A stretch of 64,000 nt of DNA, taken from contig CANNZV010000519.1 in NCBI GenBank assembly GCA_947561585.1, forward strand, positions 62,001 through 126,000, given 5' to 3'. The notes beneath the pieces are model-generated. The model was given only the letters and a program-made list of their open reading frames with translations. It did no database searches and had not been told where the DNA came from. Below, in pieces: positions 44,490 to 56,204 of this stretch. The translations under genes were made by a program, and so were the position numbers. Numbering within the stretch: the first letter of the stretch is position 1; each line of letters starts with the position of its first letter. The DNA is from Caprella mutica (Eukaryota > Arthropoda > Malacostraca > Amphipoda > Caprellidae).

Positions 44490-44935
44490 ATGTCAGTTAA
44501 AGCCACGTTTCAGAGGCTGGAAAATTGTAAGCCAATTTTTGAGCCAAAATTTTACTAAAATTCTGAGCCAAGCCAATTTGGCTCGTATTTTGAAGATTTC
44601 AAGCCAAAATTAACATGGGACATAGGAATTATTCAAAATTTAAAGCCAATTAGACATATCTGAGTTTTGACCTTTTGAAATCTAAGCCAATTAATTGGCT
44701 TTAATTGACATACTCTGTAACATGGAGTTAAAGCCAATTAATTGGCTTAGATTTCAAAAAGTCGAAACTCAGATATGTCTAATTGGCTTTAAATTTTGAA
44801 TTAATTCCTATGTTCCCAGTGCCCATGTCAATTTTGGCTTGAAATTCTCAAAAATTGAGCCAAATTGGCTTGGCTCAGAATTTCTGTGAAATTTTGACTC
44901 AAAAATTAGCTTACAATTGTCCAGTCTCTGAAGCA
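44490..44935. repeat. Large imperfect palindrome, arms about 200 bp
   Basis: Left arm 44505-44705 and right arm 44725-44930 are inverted copies (TCAGAGxCTGGAxAATTGTAAG, TTCTGAGCCAAGCCAATTTGGC, AAAGCCAATTAGACATATCTGAG, TAAGCCAATTAATTGGCTT in both). The same unit appears singly at 38270-38510 and 44030-44280, so two copies joined head to head. Confidence 0.8.
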
Positions 44936-45108
44936 TAGGACGCCAGTATATTGGCGACTTTTGAGGGGTGAAATAAGTTGGGAACACCTGTAAATAAGTA
45001 AATCACTCCTAAAATAGTCTCAATAGATACACATACATCAGGCATGAAGCATAAGCCTATAAGGTCCAAGTGTAAAATCTTCACTAGGAAGCCAAATTTC
45101 TCCATTAA

Positions 45109-47887
45109 CCCATTAAAGACGAGAATCATTGTGCAGATATTTTTAAATATTCTCTGTAGGAATATGTTTGTTAGAAGTCTGTTAATGATTCCAAAATGTA
45201 AAAAATCAAAAAATAATTGAAAAACCATGATTTTTCGACTGGCAGGATTTCCTGCCACTCGTCCACAAAAATATGGATTAATATTTGGAAATGTATATCA
45301 TTATATAAGACTTGTTATTGATTCATGGTAGGAATAAAACACAAAATACTAAATAGATATTCCATTATTAATTAATTTTATTATAATTAAATTTAAACAA
45401 AACGACTAGAAACATAATTAATTCCAAATAATATATAAAATATAATATATATAATATAACTCTCTTTGGCAAAATGACTTTCCTTTATCACATATATTAT
45501 TGTTATGAAGAAGATAACTAAGAGGTACAATTTATTTCATATGAACAATTTCCAAAAATATATACCAGAAGAATTACGAACAAAATTATAATCATCATAT
45601 AAATGACTTTTTCCAGTGAATGAGTAAAAATTTTATTATTGTGTATGATAAGGTCCCATACATTCAGGATGTAAAGGTACATCACACATTTTACACATGA
45701 ATACTGTTCTGGTACTACATTGACGGCATCGTGAATTAGGTTTGTTCCCTTTTACCGTCCAATGTTGAGCTCCATTTTAGCGAACAGTCAATGTGGCAGG
45801 TCCTTTCGGCTGTGCTCTAGGTCCAGGTTTTCTCTTCTAGGTTCCATATTTAGTCATAACTCCAATTGCAAGGTGTCGTATAAATTCAAAGAGAGGTATG
45901 TATATCTTCTTTAGAAGTGTACAGCCTCCATGCACAAACAGTTTGTGCATTCACACTCCATCCAAAAATAGGCCACCACCATTTTTTTGACCTGACTCTT
46001 ACCCTGTACGAAGAAACGGTTTGATCGAAAAGGTCAACACCTCCCTTGAAATTATTATATAAATCTTGATAGAATTTGGCATATCCACAGTGATTTGTTT
46101 ATGTCCAACCTTGTCCCACCTAGAGGCTTTTTGAAGTGGATCGCTCCTGTGCTTGTTTGAAGCTACCATGACAGGTTTGTTGTCTTTCCATTTGACAACT
46201 GATATTATTGTCTGTGAAAACTTCTTCCATGTAGTCACGTAGCTTCTTCATCATGTTAGCCTTAGACATCAGTGGAGCCTTCTGGGCTCTGTCTTCCCTC
46301 AAAGTCCCTGTTCCACCTATCTTCACCTTAGATAACTCTTTCAGAAGAGGAATATTTGTGAAAAGGTTATCAAAAACAACATGTTGCCCCGGCTGTAAGT
46401 TCAATTGATTGACCATCTCCATCACTATATTGGGACCATGACCCAGACCTCTGTCAGTAATTCTCGTATGAGTACCACAATACGGTTCGACCTGTAACAG
46501 AGAGCCATCAGATGAACATACCGCCCATAACTTCAAACCAAACCGTATGGGTTTCCCCCTGATGTATTGTTTATCCCCGTGCCTTCCATAATAAGGGATC
46601 ATAATCTCATCAATACTACGATATTCAGGTACTTCTTTTTGCTTACATACAATATTCATATGTTCAAACAGTTGGCGAACCTTATAGAATCTATCATCAT
46701 TCATGGCCATATTATCTGCAAAATGTAAAATGCGCACGATTTGCTCAAATGCATCTCTCCTCATTGACTGAGATATCAGAGAATCCATGCAATCATCAGA
46801 TGTTTCCCAGTACATACGCCTGTATGGAAGTTTGTTATACCCAGAGAGCAGCAAGATTGCAAGGAATACTCTCAAATTTTCAGGAGACATGCATTCAGAA
46901 GAAAGAGAGTTCTGAACAGCATATATCTTACTTTGATAGCAAATGCTCTCTATCCATTCATCTGTCCAAAATTTGTCCAAAGATTGGATAGGATCTGTGA
47001 TCAGTGGATGATCATAATTACCCTTTACATAATCAGGTATTTCATACGAAGACTTATTTTCAAATTTCTTGGTCCATACAGGTAGTTCTTTCTTTTTTGA
47101 AGATGATTTCCTCTTTCTCTTCGTAGATGTTTCAGTTACGGGTGCCTCATTTATCTCCATGTCTATGTCATTATTTTGTTTGAGTACATTAGTAAGTAAA
47201 ATTTGCCTTGGTAAATGATCTGGGTTCCCTGTTACCTCATCATATGACTTATCAGAGTCGCAGTCAGTCCTTGCATTTGGGTCTTCTGCGGGAGAAACAA
47301 TTGCCGCAATATCACATTTTCTTGTCTCTTGTCTCTTCTTCATCATCACTTTTTAGCAAAACATGGAGCATATGATCTTCAGTGAGCCTGGAAAATAGAA
47401 AATTATACATATGGGGCATTCACTCATCGTATAATTTTACACACCATGATGTAAATAGCATTTTTTGATAAATAGGCTTATTTCATGTATTTCACGACGT
47501 GTGGCAGGATATCCTGCCACACAATTTTATTTCTCTCATAATAAAAGTGATGTATCATATAATTAACAAATAGAATAGTAATAATTATCTTACACTATTA
47601 AATAGAAGATAGCACCAACAAAACCTAAACATTAGTTCAATATTATTTAGATACATACCATTGTTTACGACTCATTGTAGCCTAAGTTAGAGTGCACCTT
47701 CCTCATCAATGTTCAAACTGGTACTGAAGGCAGTTGCCAAACGCTATGCTCTTGAAACTTGTTAGGAAACTAACTGAACATGTTCAAAACATAACCAAAT
47801 TTGTAAATAATTTTAACTATTGGTAGAAATATTATTATTCATCATTTTATGACGTGGAAGGATATCCTGCCACTCGCCTTGAATGGG
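45109..47887 (-). mobile_element. Complete piggyBac-superfamily transposon
   Basis: 2.78 kb between TTAA 45105-45108 and TTAA 47888-47891. Terminal repeats CCCATTAAAGACGAG (left) and CCCATTCAAGGCGAG (right, inward) start with CCC as usual for piggyBac. Palindromes GGCAGGATATCCTGCC or close variants lie at 45241-45256, 47503-47518 and 47856-47871. It encodes a minus-strand transposase that is now frame-broken. Confidence 0.9.
45636..47349 (-). pseudogene. piggyBac transposase, frame-broken
   Basis: The span from ATG 47349 to stop 45636-45638 would encode about 570 residues, normal for the family. The intact first part (47349 to about 46200) has a Lys-rich N-terminus, the core start (F-W-T-D-E-W, L-L-S-G-Y-N-K-L-P-Y-R-R-M-Y-W) and catalytic Asp in S-I-D-E-I-M-I and in V-F-D-N-L-F-T-N. 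Frameshifts near 46199, 46060 and 45895 and a stop near 45780 break the rest. The third catalytic Asp block (G-G-V-D-L-F-D-Q, about 46045) and the C-terminal Cys-rich finger (C-R-Q-C...C-K-M-C...H-P-E-C-M, about 45650-45735) are still readable. The protein would cut and rejoin TTAA-flanked ends. This copy is inactive. Confidence 0.9.
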
Positions 47888-47891
47888 TTAA

Positions 47892-48731
47892 GGGCACCGT
47901 TCCCAGATTTTGAAAAGTTTTTTATTATTGAAGTTACGGTTGTGAAACTTTGTACACATATATAAAATGAATTCCGAGATGTTTTTGTGTCTTTAACATT
48001 TTTTTGATTCGACCCATAGAAAACGAGTTATTCGAATTTCGAACAGTGTGTAAATTAATAAATGGATACTAAAATTTTGTAGCTATGACATTATGGTTTT
48101 TTGCATTCGATTCTTCACAAGATTCTCTACAAACTGTGGAAGAATTTTTTTTAATTTTTCGAATTTGTTTTCGAATTATTGAAATTTTTAGTGAACCAAA
48201 AAAATTGAAAAAATATAAATTTCAAAATTCAATATTTTGAAAAATAATTTGAAAATTAAATAAAACTCTTCCAGAGTTTGTAGAGAATTCCGGGGAGAAT
48301 CGAATGCAAAAAATTGCAAAGCCGTAGTTCAAAATTGTAAACGCCTTAGGCTTTTAAATTACAAGATTTTTAGATCTCTGAACTAATAGAATAGTTTGAT
48401 AGTTTAATAATCTGACAGTGACGTACACGCTGCATACGACTCCTGTGAAAATTTGCGGGTAACTGTGGGGCATACCTTAGTGTGCATCTGATTAGTGGCT
48501 CGTTAGATACCAGATATAGTGAGATAATTAATTATTACGAATTATAATTGGCTGAGAGTTGGTTTCAGAGTACATATTGACTCCCTGCCCCCCGGTCCCC
48601 TTTCTCCCTCTCCTCAGGGGGTTAGAGTAACATGAGAGCTCTGATATTTTGCACACACCATTATTAGAAGGTTAAAAAGCCACTATTTACACAATAAATT
48701 AATTTTGCCATTTTTCCCGGGAACAGTCCCC
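47892..48731. mobile_element. TTAA-flanked MITE, copy 2 (abuts piggyBac)
   Basis: TTAA 47888-47891 (shared with the piggyBac right end) and 48732-48735. Ends GGGCACCGTTCCCAGATT and GGGGACTGTTCCCGGGA (right, inward). Interior homologous to copy 1 at 218-2058. It holds an AT-rich imperfect inverted repeat around 48080-48320 (TTTTGCATTCGATTC, ATCGAATGCAAAAA). Non-coding. Confidence 0.8.
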
Positions 48732-48735
48732 TTAA

Positions 48736-50433
48736 AGTATCTTAAATGTGGCAACCTGGATCCATTTTTCACTAAACTGGCGACTTTCCTGCCACACTTT
48801 AAAACATGGTATATCAGTAGCTATATATGCCATTCTGCAGAAACTGGTAAAGTGTTTGTAGAGATCTCCTATTCTGTTTGTAGTTAAATAAATTTCCAGA
48901 TTGTATTTGGTGGTAAATTCCAATGATATCTCAGGAGATATTCAATTTCTCAAACAATAAAATTCCTCCAATGTCGGAGGATATTTAGCTATTAATTCCT
49001 ATAGGTATTACCATTAACTTTTTGGAGGAGAAACTGAAAAATTGTTGGAGGACTTAGGACTAGACAAATTGATGAAAAATGTTGACAGCTATTTCTCAGA
49101 TTTTTGAAAAAGTCAGAGGAGTTCAGTGCACCAAAATACAAACTGGGCCAAATTAGTGCAAATATAGGGATTAATTCAGAAGTGTTCATAGCAAAATTAA
49201 TGTATATATAGGGATTAATTCAGAAGTGTTCATAGCAAAATTAATGTATATATAGGAATTAATTCAAAATTATTCGGAGATAATATCCCAAATATCTCCC
49301 ATATTCTGCAGACTGGTCACTGGTATATATGTAAAATGATCTCTTTGCTCCGATAGACCCTTTCAGCCAAAATTTCACAAAAAATCTGATCTACCTTTCT
49401 ACCAAAGCAAATTTTAGCTCATTTTAAAAGATTTCAATTTTCAATCAATATTAACATAGAAACAAAGGAAATAATTTAAAATTATAGGCTAATTAGCTAT
49501 AGGCTAAATACTATTCATGTTTGAACTTTCAAAATTTAAGTCAATTAATTTGGCACCTATTAATTGACTGTTACTTACAAACTCTCCAGTCTGGAAATAT
49601 AGGTGGTTTCTGATGAACTAATTACTCTGTTGGAGTTTTACAGACTTCAAAAATTAATGGTAAATTGCTAAAAATTGTATAATCAGCAGCATTTAGCATA
49701 GCTATAGAGTTCATCTGTTAGCCTAAGCAGTTTTCCAGACTGGCAAACTCTAAAACATGGTTGATGACAGTCTTAACAAGTGATACCTAACTAGAAATTG
49801 GAATTGTCTTGTATTTAGAAAGAAATAAGTAGGTAGATAGATATACCTAGTTACTGAATATTAACTTAGAATTAAAATTCAATTATTTTAAATACTCACT
49901 AGAGAGCCTAGTTTCCATTCTCAACTGACTTTTCATCAGTCATCAATTTCTCTGTTAGACTGTTAACTAGCACTAATTCTTTACAATACAAACATAATAT
50001 ACCAAGCAGAATGCAACACTTTAGGTAGATCTAAGGTACGATGGTACCTAACCAATTATTATTTACACTTAGGTATATATTAGTTCAATTAATGTGAGAT
50101 TACATGTTAAACTGTCTGCCTTTTCACTTAACGAAAAGGCACGAACGTTCAATTGTAGGCAGGCCATGCCGATGAATTAAAAAGTACAAAAGTACGGGTA
50201 CAAATTCGAGTCAAAATAGCTTGGCGGCCGTGACGTAACAGGCAGTTGCCAAGTATTGTTTTGTTGCGCAATGCCATAGCTAAAAAAAATCAAAATAGCA
50301 AACTTGAACAAATTTAATTATTTGGTTAATTCGATTATTTTCTTTTTATAATGAGAATATTAATTACCATTATAGATTATTTACTTGAAATTCAGTTGTC
50401 TAGAACACTCTGATCATATAATAAACTCTTTAT
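48736..50433. other. No gene; AT-rich unclassified repeat mosaic
   Basis: Fragments recur elsewhere in 37-56 kb: TATCTTAAATGTGGC-CCTGGATCCATTT (48733 and 55478), ATATCAGTAGCTATAT (38648, 48810), a 58-bp tandem duplication GGGATTAATTCAGAAGTG (49162, 49214), CAAACTCTCCAGTCTGG. No ORF with content. Confidence 0.5.
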
Positions 50434-50437
50434 TTAA

Positions 50438-51038
50438 AGGTCCTCTCCAGGCTCCGGGAAAAAAAATGAGTTTATAACATAATATTATAGAACTAAGGTC
50501 TACGATCATTAATCTGCAAACTGCATACAATTCGGTTCAATATATATTTTATTATTCGTTTTTAAAGTTTTTTAATACTCTGTGAGCAACAATTGAGCGA
50601 ATCACTAATCTGATGCTCAAGAAGAAGATTGTACACTCTTTGTTTTGATTACAAATTTGAATTATATAAACAAACCATGCGTTTTCGGCCTTTATTTAAA
50701 TTACACTAGATATTAATTGTTTTCTAAAGTATATAAACGTTTCTATTATAAGTTCATTCAATTTTATACCTTTACGTGAATATTAAATGGATTTATTAAA
50801 CCTAATACCTAGTTGACAATCAAAACAAATGGTGTACATTCTTTTTCTTCAGGCTGAAAATTTCTTAGATTAGTAAGTCGGAAGTAAAATAGGTTTTGTA
50901 GAGTTTCGATTTTAAAAATCTTTAAAAGCATATAAAATTAAAAATACGCTACCAAATTCGATGCGGTTTGCAGCAAAATGATAAGGAACATTAGCCTCGT
51001 TAAATAAAGCAATAAAAATATTTGCTTGGAGGGGACCT
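50438..51038. mobile_element. GGTCC-end TTAA MITE
   Basis: Left TTAA 50434-50437 then AGGTCCTCTCCAGGC; right end, read inward, AGGTCCCCTCCAAGC, followed by TCAA (a one-base change from TTAA). 601 bp, non-coding. Homologous to 12089-12515. Confidence 0.65.
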
Positions 51039-52735
51039 TCAAGCATTTTTCGTTAGTAGCTCACTGCACTCGTAACCAAATTTCTAAGAAGCAATTTAAG
51101 CTTATTTAGCCTGATAATAGATTACCATGCATGTAAAATGTTCTATTCATAGATGCAAGATAAAAATAATATTATTTAAATTCATACGGATAGCCTATAT
51201 TGAACTTCAAATAGAAACATATAATTAGGTAGGTTTTATTTGAGAAGGATAATAATTATTATATTCACAGATTTTATTGGATGGAGCATTTATAGCCCGG
51301 ATATTATTATGGTTAAACTTTCAGCTTTAAATATATGATATATATATAATCCATATATATAACTTATCACAGGTTACCACAGACTATTGAAAAATCAACA
51401 AAACTGACATTTACAAATAATCTGATATTTGTCCATTACTATTTTATGCTAAATTTTTACTTTCTTTAAAGTATTAGGAACAATCATTTATAAAAGAGCT
51501 GTATCATAAACACATTATAACTATACAATAGTATTATAGTTCATTCAAGGTTTGAAAAAAATGAACTATAAAATAACAATGACAAACAATAGCACAAAAA
51601 ACTTGAATTTTAGTAACAGGTTTAAGTCTCTCCTTTGGCTTCCTAGAACAAATATCTAAGAGGAAAATGAGTGAATTAAACACAAGGGACTAGAAGAAGC
51701 AGTCAGAAAAGAAAGTTGCTCAATGAACAAAGTCACCTAACACTTTCAGCGACAATGCTCATGGATGTAGAAAAGCTACTTCGTGAATGCAGTCACTTAC
51801 CAAAGAATGTAACGCAAAGGGACACAAGCACCGGTCGCTGCACTCACGGATGGAAGAGGAAAATGAAGAGGTGATAGTAAATGAAGCCTGAACCATTTAC
51901 TGATCATTGACAGACGTACACATAAATAACTTGAATAAGAACAGTATTCTTATGAGAATGAAAAAAAATGAAACTACTAAACTAGTACATTTCGCTATAT
52001 AAATTAATTGTATCCATTTTAATAGATCCATCTATTGTAATGGATACAATTTAAACTTTATAGATTTGAGCATAAGTTTCAGCTGCAAAATGAATCGTCC
52101 AGTGATTCAGAAGCAAAATTAATAATAATAAAAAATTCATTGAAGCAGAATAGTTTTGATGGTTAACTCTATTCAATCAAAATGAAAAATCAAAACTATC
52201 TCGCTTATATGAATATACTTTCAAATGGTCATTGAAAACCTAATGGACAAATTTAAATAATAGTTATTTTCATTAATTTATTCGTTTCATTTATATGTCT
52301 AAGCTTCTGATTCCATGTTCTAAGACATTGAACTTAACTAAATATTTGTTCACTTGATCACAGCATAGCTTAGGGAGCATACAATATTTGTACATCAATT
52401 CTGATAGTAATCTACAAAATTCTCTATAATAGCAGTTCTTATTTAAGAAAAAAAAAGAAGAAATTCATTGATAAAGGATATAAATGATAGGCAGCAATAT
52501 TTTAATCCCTAGGATGAATCTACATTTTGTATGTATTCCTGGAAGAATATAAACAAATTTAGATTCAGATCCTGGAAGATTAAAATATTGCTGCATTTTT
52601 CATGATCAGTCAATTTTGATTTGAGATTCTTGCTGTAATATTTTTCCATATTCATGGCAATTTATTCTGTATTGGGAAGCAGAGGCGATGGAAGGGAAGA
52701 AGCCTCCAACTGGTGTTGTTGGTGACCGTGAATAG
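51039..52735. other. No gene; family R copy 5 and AT-rich DNA
   Basis: Bases 51675-51890 are a family R copy (AGTCAGAAAAGAAAG, GAACAAAGTCACC, GACAATGCTCATGGATG, GAATGCAGTCACTTACC, GCTGCACTCACGGATGGAAG). A short inverted pair ATTGTATCCATTTTAATAG / TCTATTGTAATGGATAC lies at 52006-52047. No gene seen. Confidence 0.55.
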
Positions 52736-52741
52736 GGCACT

Positions 52742-53009
52742 GCAGGCAACTATAACTTCACTTTCTAGAAATACCATTTCCTCTGATTCCAGTTCAGGCG
52801 AGGGCTCTGCAGGCAGCTTTAACTTCACTTTCTAGAAATACCATTTCCTCTGATTCCAGTTCAGGCGAGGGCTCTGCAGGCAGCTTTAACTTCACTTTCT
52901 AGAAATACCATTTCCTCTGATTCCAGTTCAGACGAGGGCTCTGCAGGCAGCTTTAACTTCACTTTCTAGAAATACCACTTCCTCTGATTCTAATTCATGC
53001 GAGGGTTCC
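52742..53009. repeat. 67-bp tandem repeat, four units
   Basis: GCAGGCAGCTTTAACTTCAC starts units at 52742, 52809, 52876 and 52943; each continues TTTCTAGAAATACCATTTCC, TCTGATTCCAGTTCAGGC and GAGGGCTCT. Units two and three are almost identical, so amplification is fairly recent. Confidence 0.9.
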
Positions 53010-54248
53010 TATGAAAATTTTCATAAAATATTAATTACAGTTAGGGCATAACATTCACAAATTGTTAGCTTCAAATATTTATAAAAATAATATATAAAAT
53101 GTCTATAAAAATGACTAATGAGAAGCAATAACTGGATTCATAAATTGTTCACCAAGAGTCAGTGCAATCAAACTATCAAAGCAATAATGAGATGAAGCTA
53201 GCTATATGGTTATGTACTTACGTAGTTCAGAAGAAGAATCATATGGACATTTTCTTCTTGTGCTGCTTCAAAATTTCCAGTGAGGGGGGGTAGCAACCAG
53301 CTCTTCTTAGATGAGATTTGGTCAGAGTCAAATTTTTTTCTGAATTTAGAATTAGCTACTGGTTGGAGTTCCTGTTTGGAAGTATGATTAAATTAATTTG
53401 ATTAATTATACAAAATAGTTACAAACTCTAAATATTCTAGCAACGTCTGTGATTTTCTAGCTAGCTATTTATTCCTATATTATACGGCAAGTCTGTAAAG
53501 TGCATCTTCTCCTGCGTCCTTGCTGCCAAAGATCTTTGGAGACGTGACTGAGACATTTTTTGAAGTGCGATATATCTTTACAATTTCTTGGAAATTATAA
53601 GAGTAGCTAGCTACTATCTATTTCCCTCCACCCCCAATCAATTATAAAGGTCAGATAAGTTTCCCTTGTGAAATAAAATTCTATTTTATATATAAGACAC
53701 ATTATGTGTCCCCATTATTCAACTAGGGGAATTAGAATAGAATAATTGATAAAATATTATTATTGCAATGGTATTAATAGCTAATAAGTTAATAACACTT
53801 TGTTTCAAAATTTGTTTTCCATATATGGTCTGACCAGGTAATAGAGCATGTCTTTTATTGCCATTTTATTGGCGAATTTATGAAGACTAGTTTGAGGTTG
53901 AGCACTTGATTAATTTTCTATATTTATCCTAATCTTGAACCACTTGGCATAATGTATCTCTTCTTCTGCAGTGATTTTAATTTGAGAGACAGTTACTTTC
54001 TGACTCTCAGTAGAGGATACAGAATCTCCCACAGCTAAATTAATAGTTACATTATAACATAGAAATCAATTCAAAATCTCCCCGTTACATACTACATACG
54101 TTACAATTCCTGTGCTTACATAAGAATTAAAATGCAAGATCTCCCGCAGAGACATAAAATTTATAAAATTGGGCTCATAGCCTCAGATTTGTTGCAGAGA
54201 GTCTTGGAAAAGTGTTTTTTTTTCAATTATTCTATAATCTGACTATGC
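53010..54248. other. No gene; AT-rich repeat mosaic
   Basis: Includes fragments of the CAGTCTGCAAA / GCGACxTTTxC vocabulary of the 37-56 kb mosaic (for example 53485-53580). No ORF. Confidence 0.45.
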
Positions 54249-54250
54249 TA

Positions 54251-54494
54251 GGGTCACGCGGGTAAATTGCGGTCCCTTAATTTTTAATTGCAGCCCTCTC
54301 AAATCTCAAGAGAGTCTCCAAAACAATTTTAACTGAAATTACATTAAAATGTTGCATAGCTATGATAAGCTATCAAAAGAAGCACAATGCATGCTAGAAT
54401 TTATTAATTTAAATTTTTGATAAATGTTTTGAAGCTATGATGTTTCTGTTGTTAAAGACCACAGTTAGTGTGCCACAATTTACCTGCTTGACCC
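54251..54494 (+). mobile_element. GGGTCA-end MITE, reference full copy
   Basis: TA at 54249-54250 and 54495-54496. Left GGGTCACGCGGGTAAATTGC, right (inward) GGGTCAAGCAGGTAAATTG. 244 bp, non-coding. Other copies: 21311, 37991, 38662, 43665. TA target suggests Tc1/mariner-like mobilisation. Confidence 0.8.
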
Positions 54495-54496
54495 TA

Positions 54497-56200
54497 CAAT
54501 GTTATTTAGGAAAGAATTTATGATAATTTGCTCATTTTTTGAGAAAAATTTAGCTTCTTTGAAGGTAGCTGGAGAGTTTATGAGATTGAGACATAGCTAC
54601 TATGTACTAATATTAATAATTTACTTGGTTGTTTCACTTGTCCGATGAGGTTCTAAAAACAAAATAAATAGTGATGAAACACTTTTTCCCCATGTAAAAT
54701 AACTTGGATGTTAAAGGATTTAAGGCTCAAATGTGAACTTTACAATCACAAACTCGCCAATATATTAGTGAGCGCCAGACCAGGCAAGTAAGTAAGGACA
54801 TACTGTTCCATGTTTCCAAGTGTGGCAGGAAAGTCATCAATTTGGTGAGAAAATGGATCCAGGTCATGAAATTTATGATAGTTTAAAGGAGAAATTTGAC
54901 TTCCTAGCCAGTCTGCAAAGCATGCACAATCAGTCTCCATATATAAGATATTAAATTTTTGTGGCTATTTCTCTCCGAAGATTTTCCAATTTCTCTCCAA
55001 AATGGCCAAAAATCTCAAAATTCTCTCCACTAATTACATGTACACATAAGAATTAATTAGAAAATTGTCGCCGAATAATTCAGGAGACTAATTTCAGGGC
55101 CTCAACAGTCGCCAGATGAACTTCACAACTTCATGCATCTTTTGCAGACTGGCTTCCTAGTGAAGAATGAAGATGATACACTTTAAGTTAAATATACCCT
55201 TATGGCTTATGCTTCATGTCTGATGCATATTTATCAATAGAGATTATTTTGGGAGAGATTTACTTGTTATTTATATGCTTTCAAACTTATTTTAATTTTA
55301 ACCTCTCAAAAGTCACCAATATACTTGCGACTTTGTCCATACTTATACTTTAAAACATGGATTACTATTACACTGTATTACCTGGTTTTGGAAATTGTAT
55401 GATCATATGGGGCAAATATATCAACCAAAACAGTATAGCCTTCAAATAAAAAAATTCATGGCTAAAGAGTAGGTACCTTAAATGTGGCGACCTGGATCCA
55501 TTTCCTCACTAAAACTTTGCCAGTCTGTATTTCATGGTAAATTCCACCGACTTTTCGGTGGAAAAGTCAGTGGAATTTTGTGCACGAAATACAGACTGGT
55601 CTATAAGGCTATAATAGGAACTTACCAACACAAACAGCTGGAAATGCTTCTTTATTCAAATTCTTCCTTTTGACTGTGGAGTCGTAGAGACAAAAATTCT
55701 AGTGAAATCACTTTTCACAAATAGGTATGTAGTGGGTAGGTAATTATTTTTTTCATTCAATTTTCTCCAATTTCCAACACATACAGCAGGTAGCTACCTA
55801 ATCCAAGATTAGGATTTGAAGTCATGTTGATGAAATTGGAAAGATCTTATTACCTAGCTAGTTATGTGTCCATTACCATGATTACCTACCTAGGTATCTT
55901 AGCTAATTTATCTTTATAATTACAGTTTAAAAACTGCATATATATATATATTCTAGGCACCATTATAGAATAATATCATATTGTATAGTATTATAAATAG
56001 TTGGTCAAGAATTAGGAAGTTGATTAGCTTTTCGGTCAATCTATCAATGTTTCTATAACTTTCTTGCAATGTTTACATCTTTGTTTGTTTACATTTTTGC
56101 TTCCGAATTTGGCGCTCAGTTGTCAGAGCTCCATGATTGGTGGAAACATCCGCCATCTTGAATGACGTCACGAAGGCCAAGCTCCGAAATTTATATTAAA
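54497..56200. other. No gene; unclassified repeat mosaic
   Basis: Bases 55140-55330 are a reverse copy of 44935-45100 (GGCTTCCTAGTGAAGA, CTTATGGCTTATGCTTCATG). Bases 55520-55600 contain an inverted pair around CCACCGACTTTTCGGTGG. TGACGTCA at 56163. No gene. Confidence 0.5.
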
Positions 56201-56204
56201 GCGT

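Noticed and set aside
44911..45258. 115-residue minus-strand open frame at the piggyBac left edge
   Set aside because: It crosses the TTAA boundary between unrelated repeat DNA and the transposon end, with no transposase similarity.
46120..46238. Treating the overlapping frame at 45999-46238 as a separate gene
   Set aside because: It is the continuation of piggyBac transposase after a frameshift; merged into one pseudogene.
47892..48731. Reading the abutting MITE as part of the piggyBac transposon
   Set aside because: It has its own inverted ends and a homologous copy at 218-2058 without any piggyBac beside it.
52742..53009. CRISPR-like array
   Set aside because: The four 67-bp units are contiguous, with no unique spacers; plain tandem duplication in a eukaryotic window.
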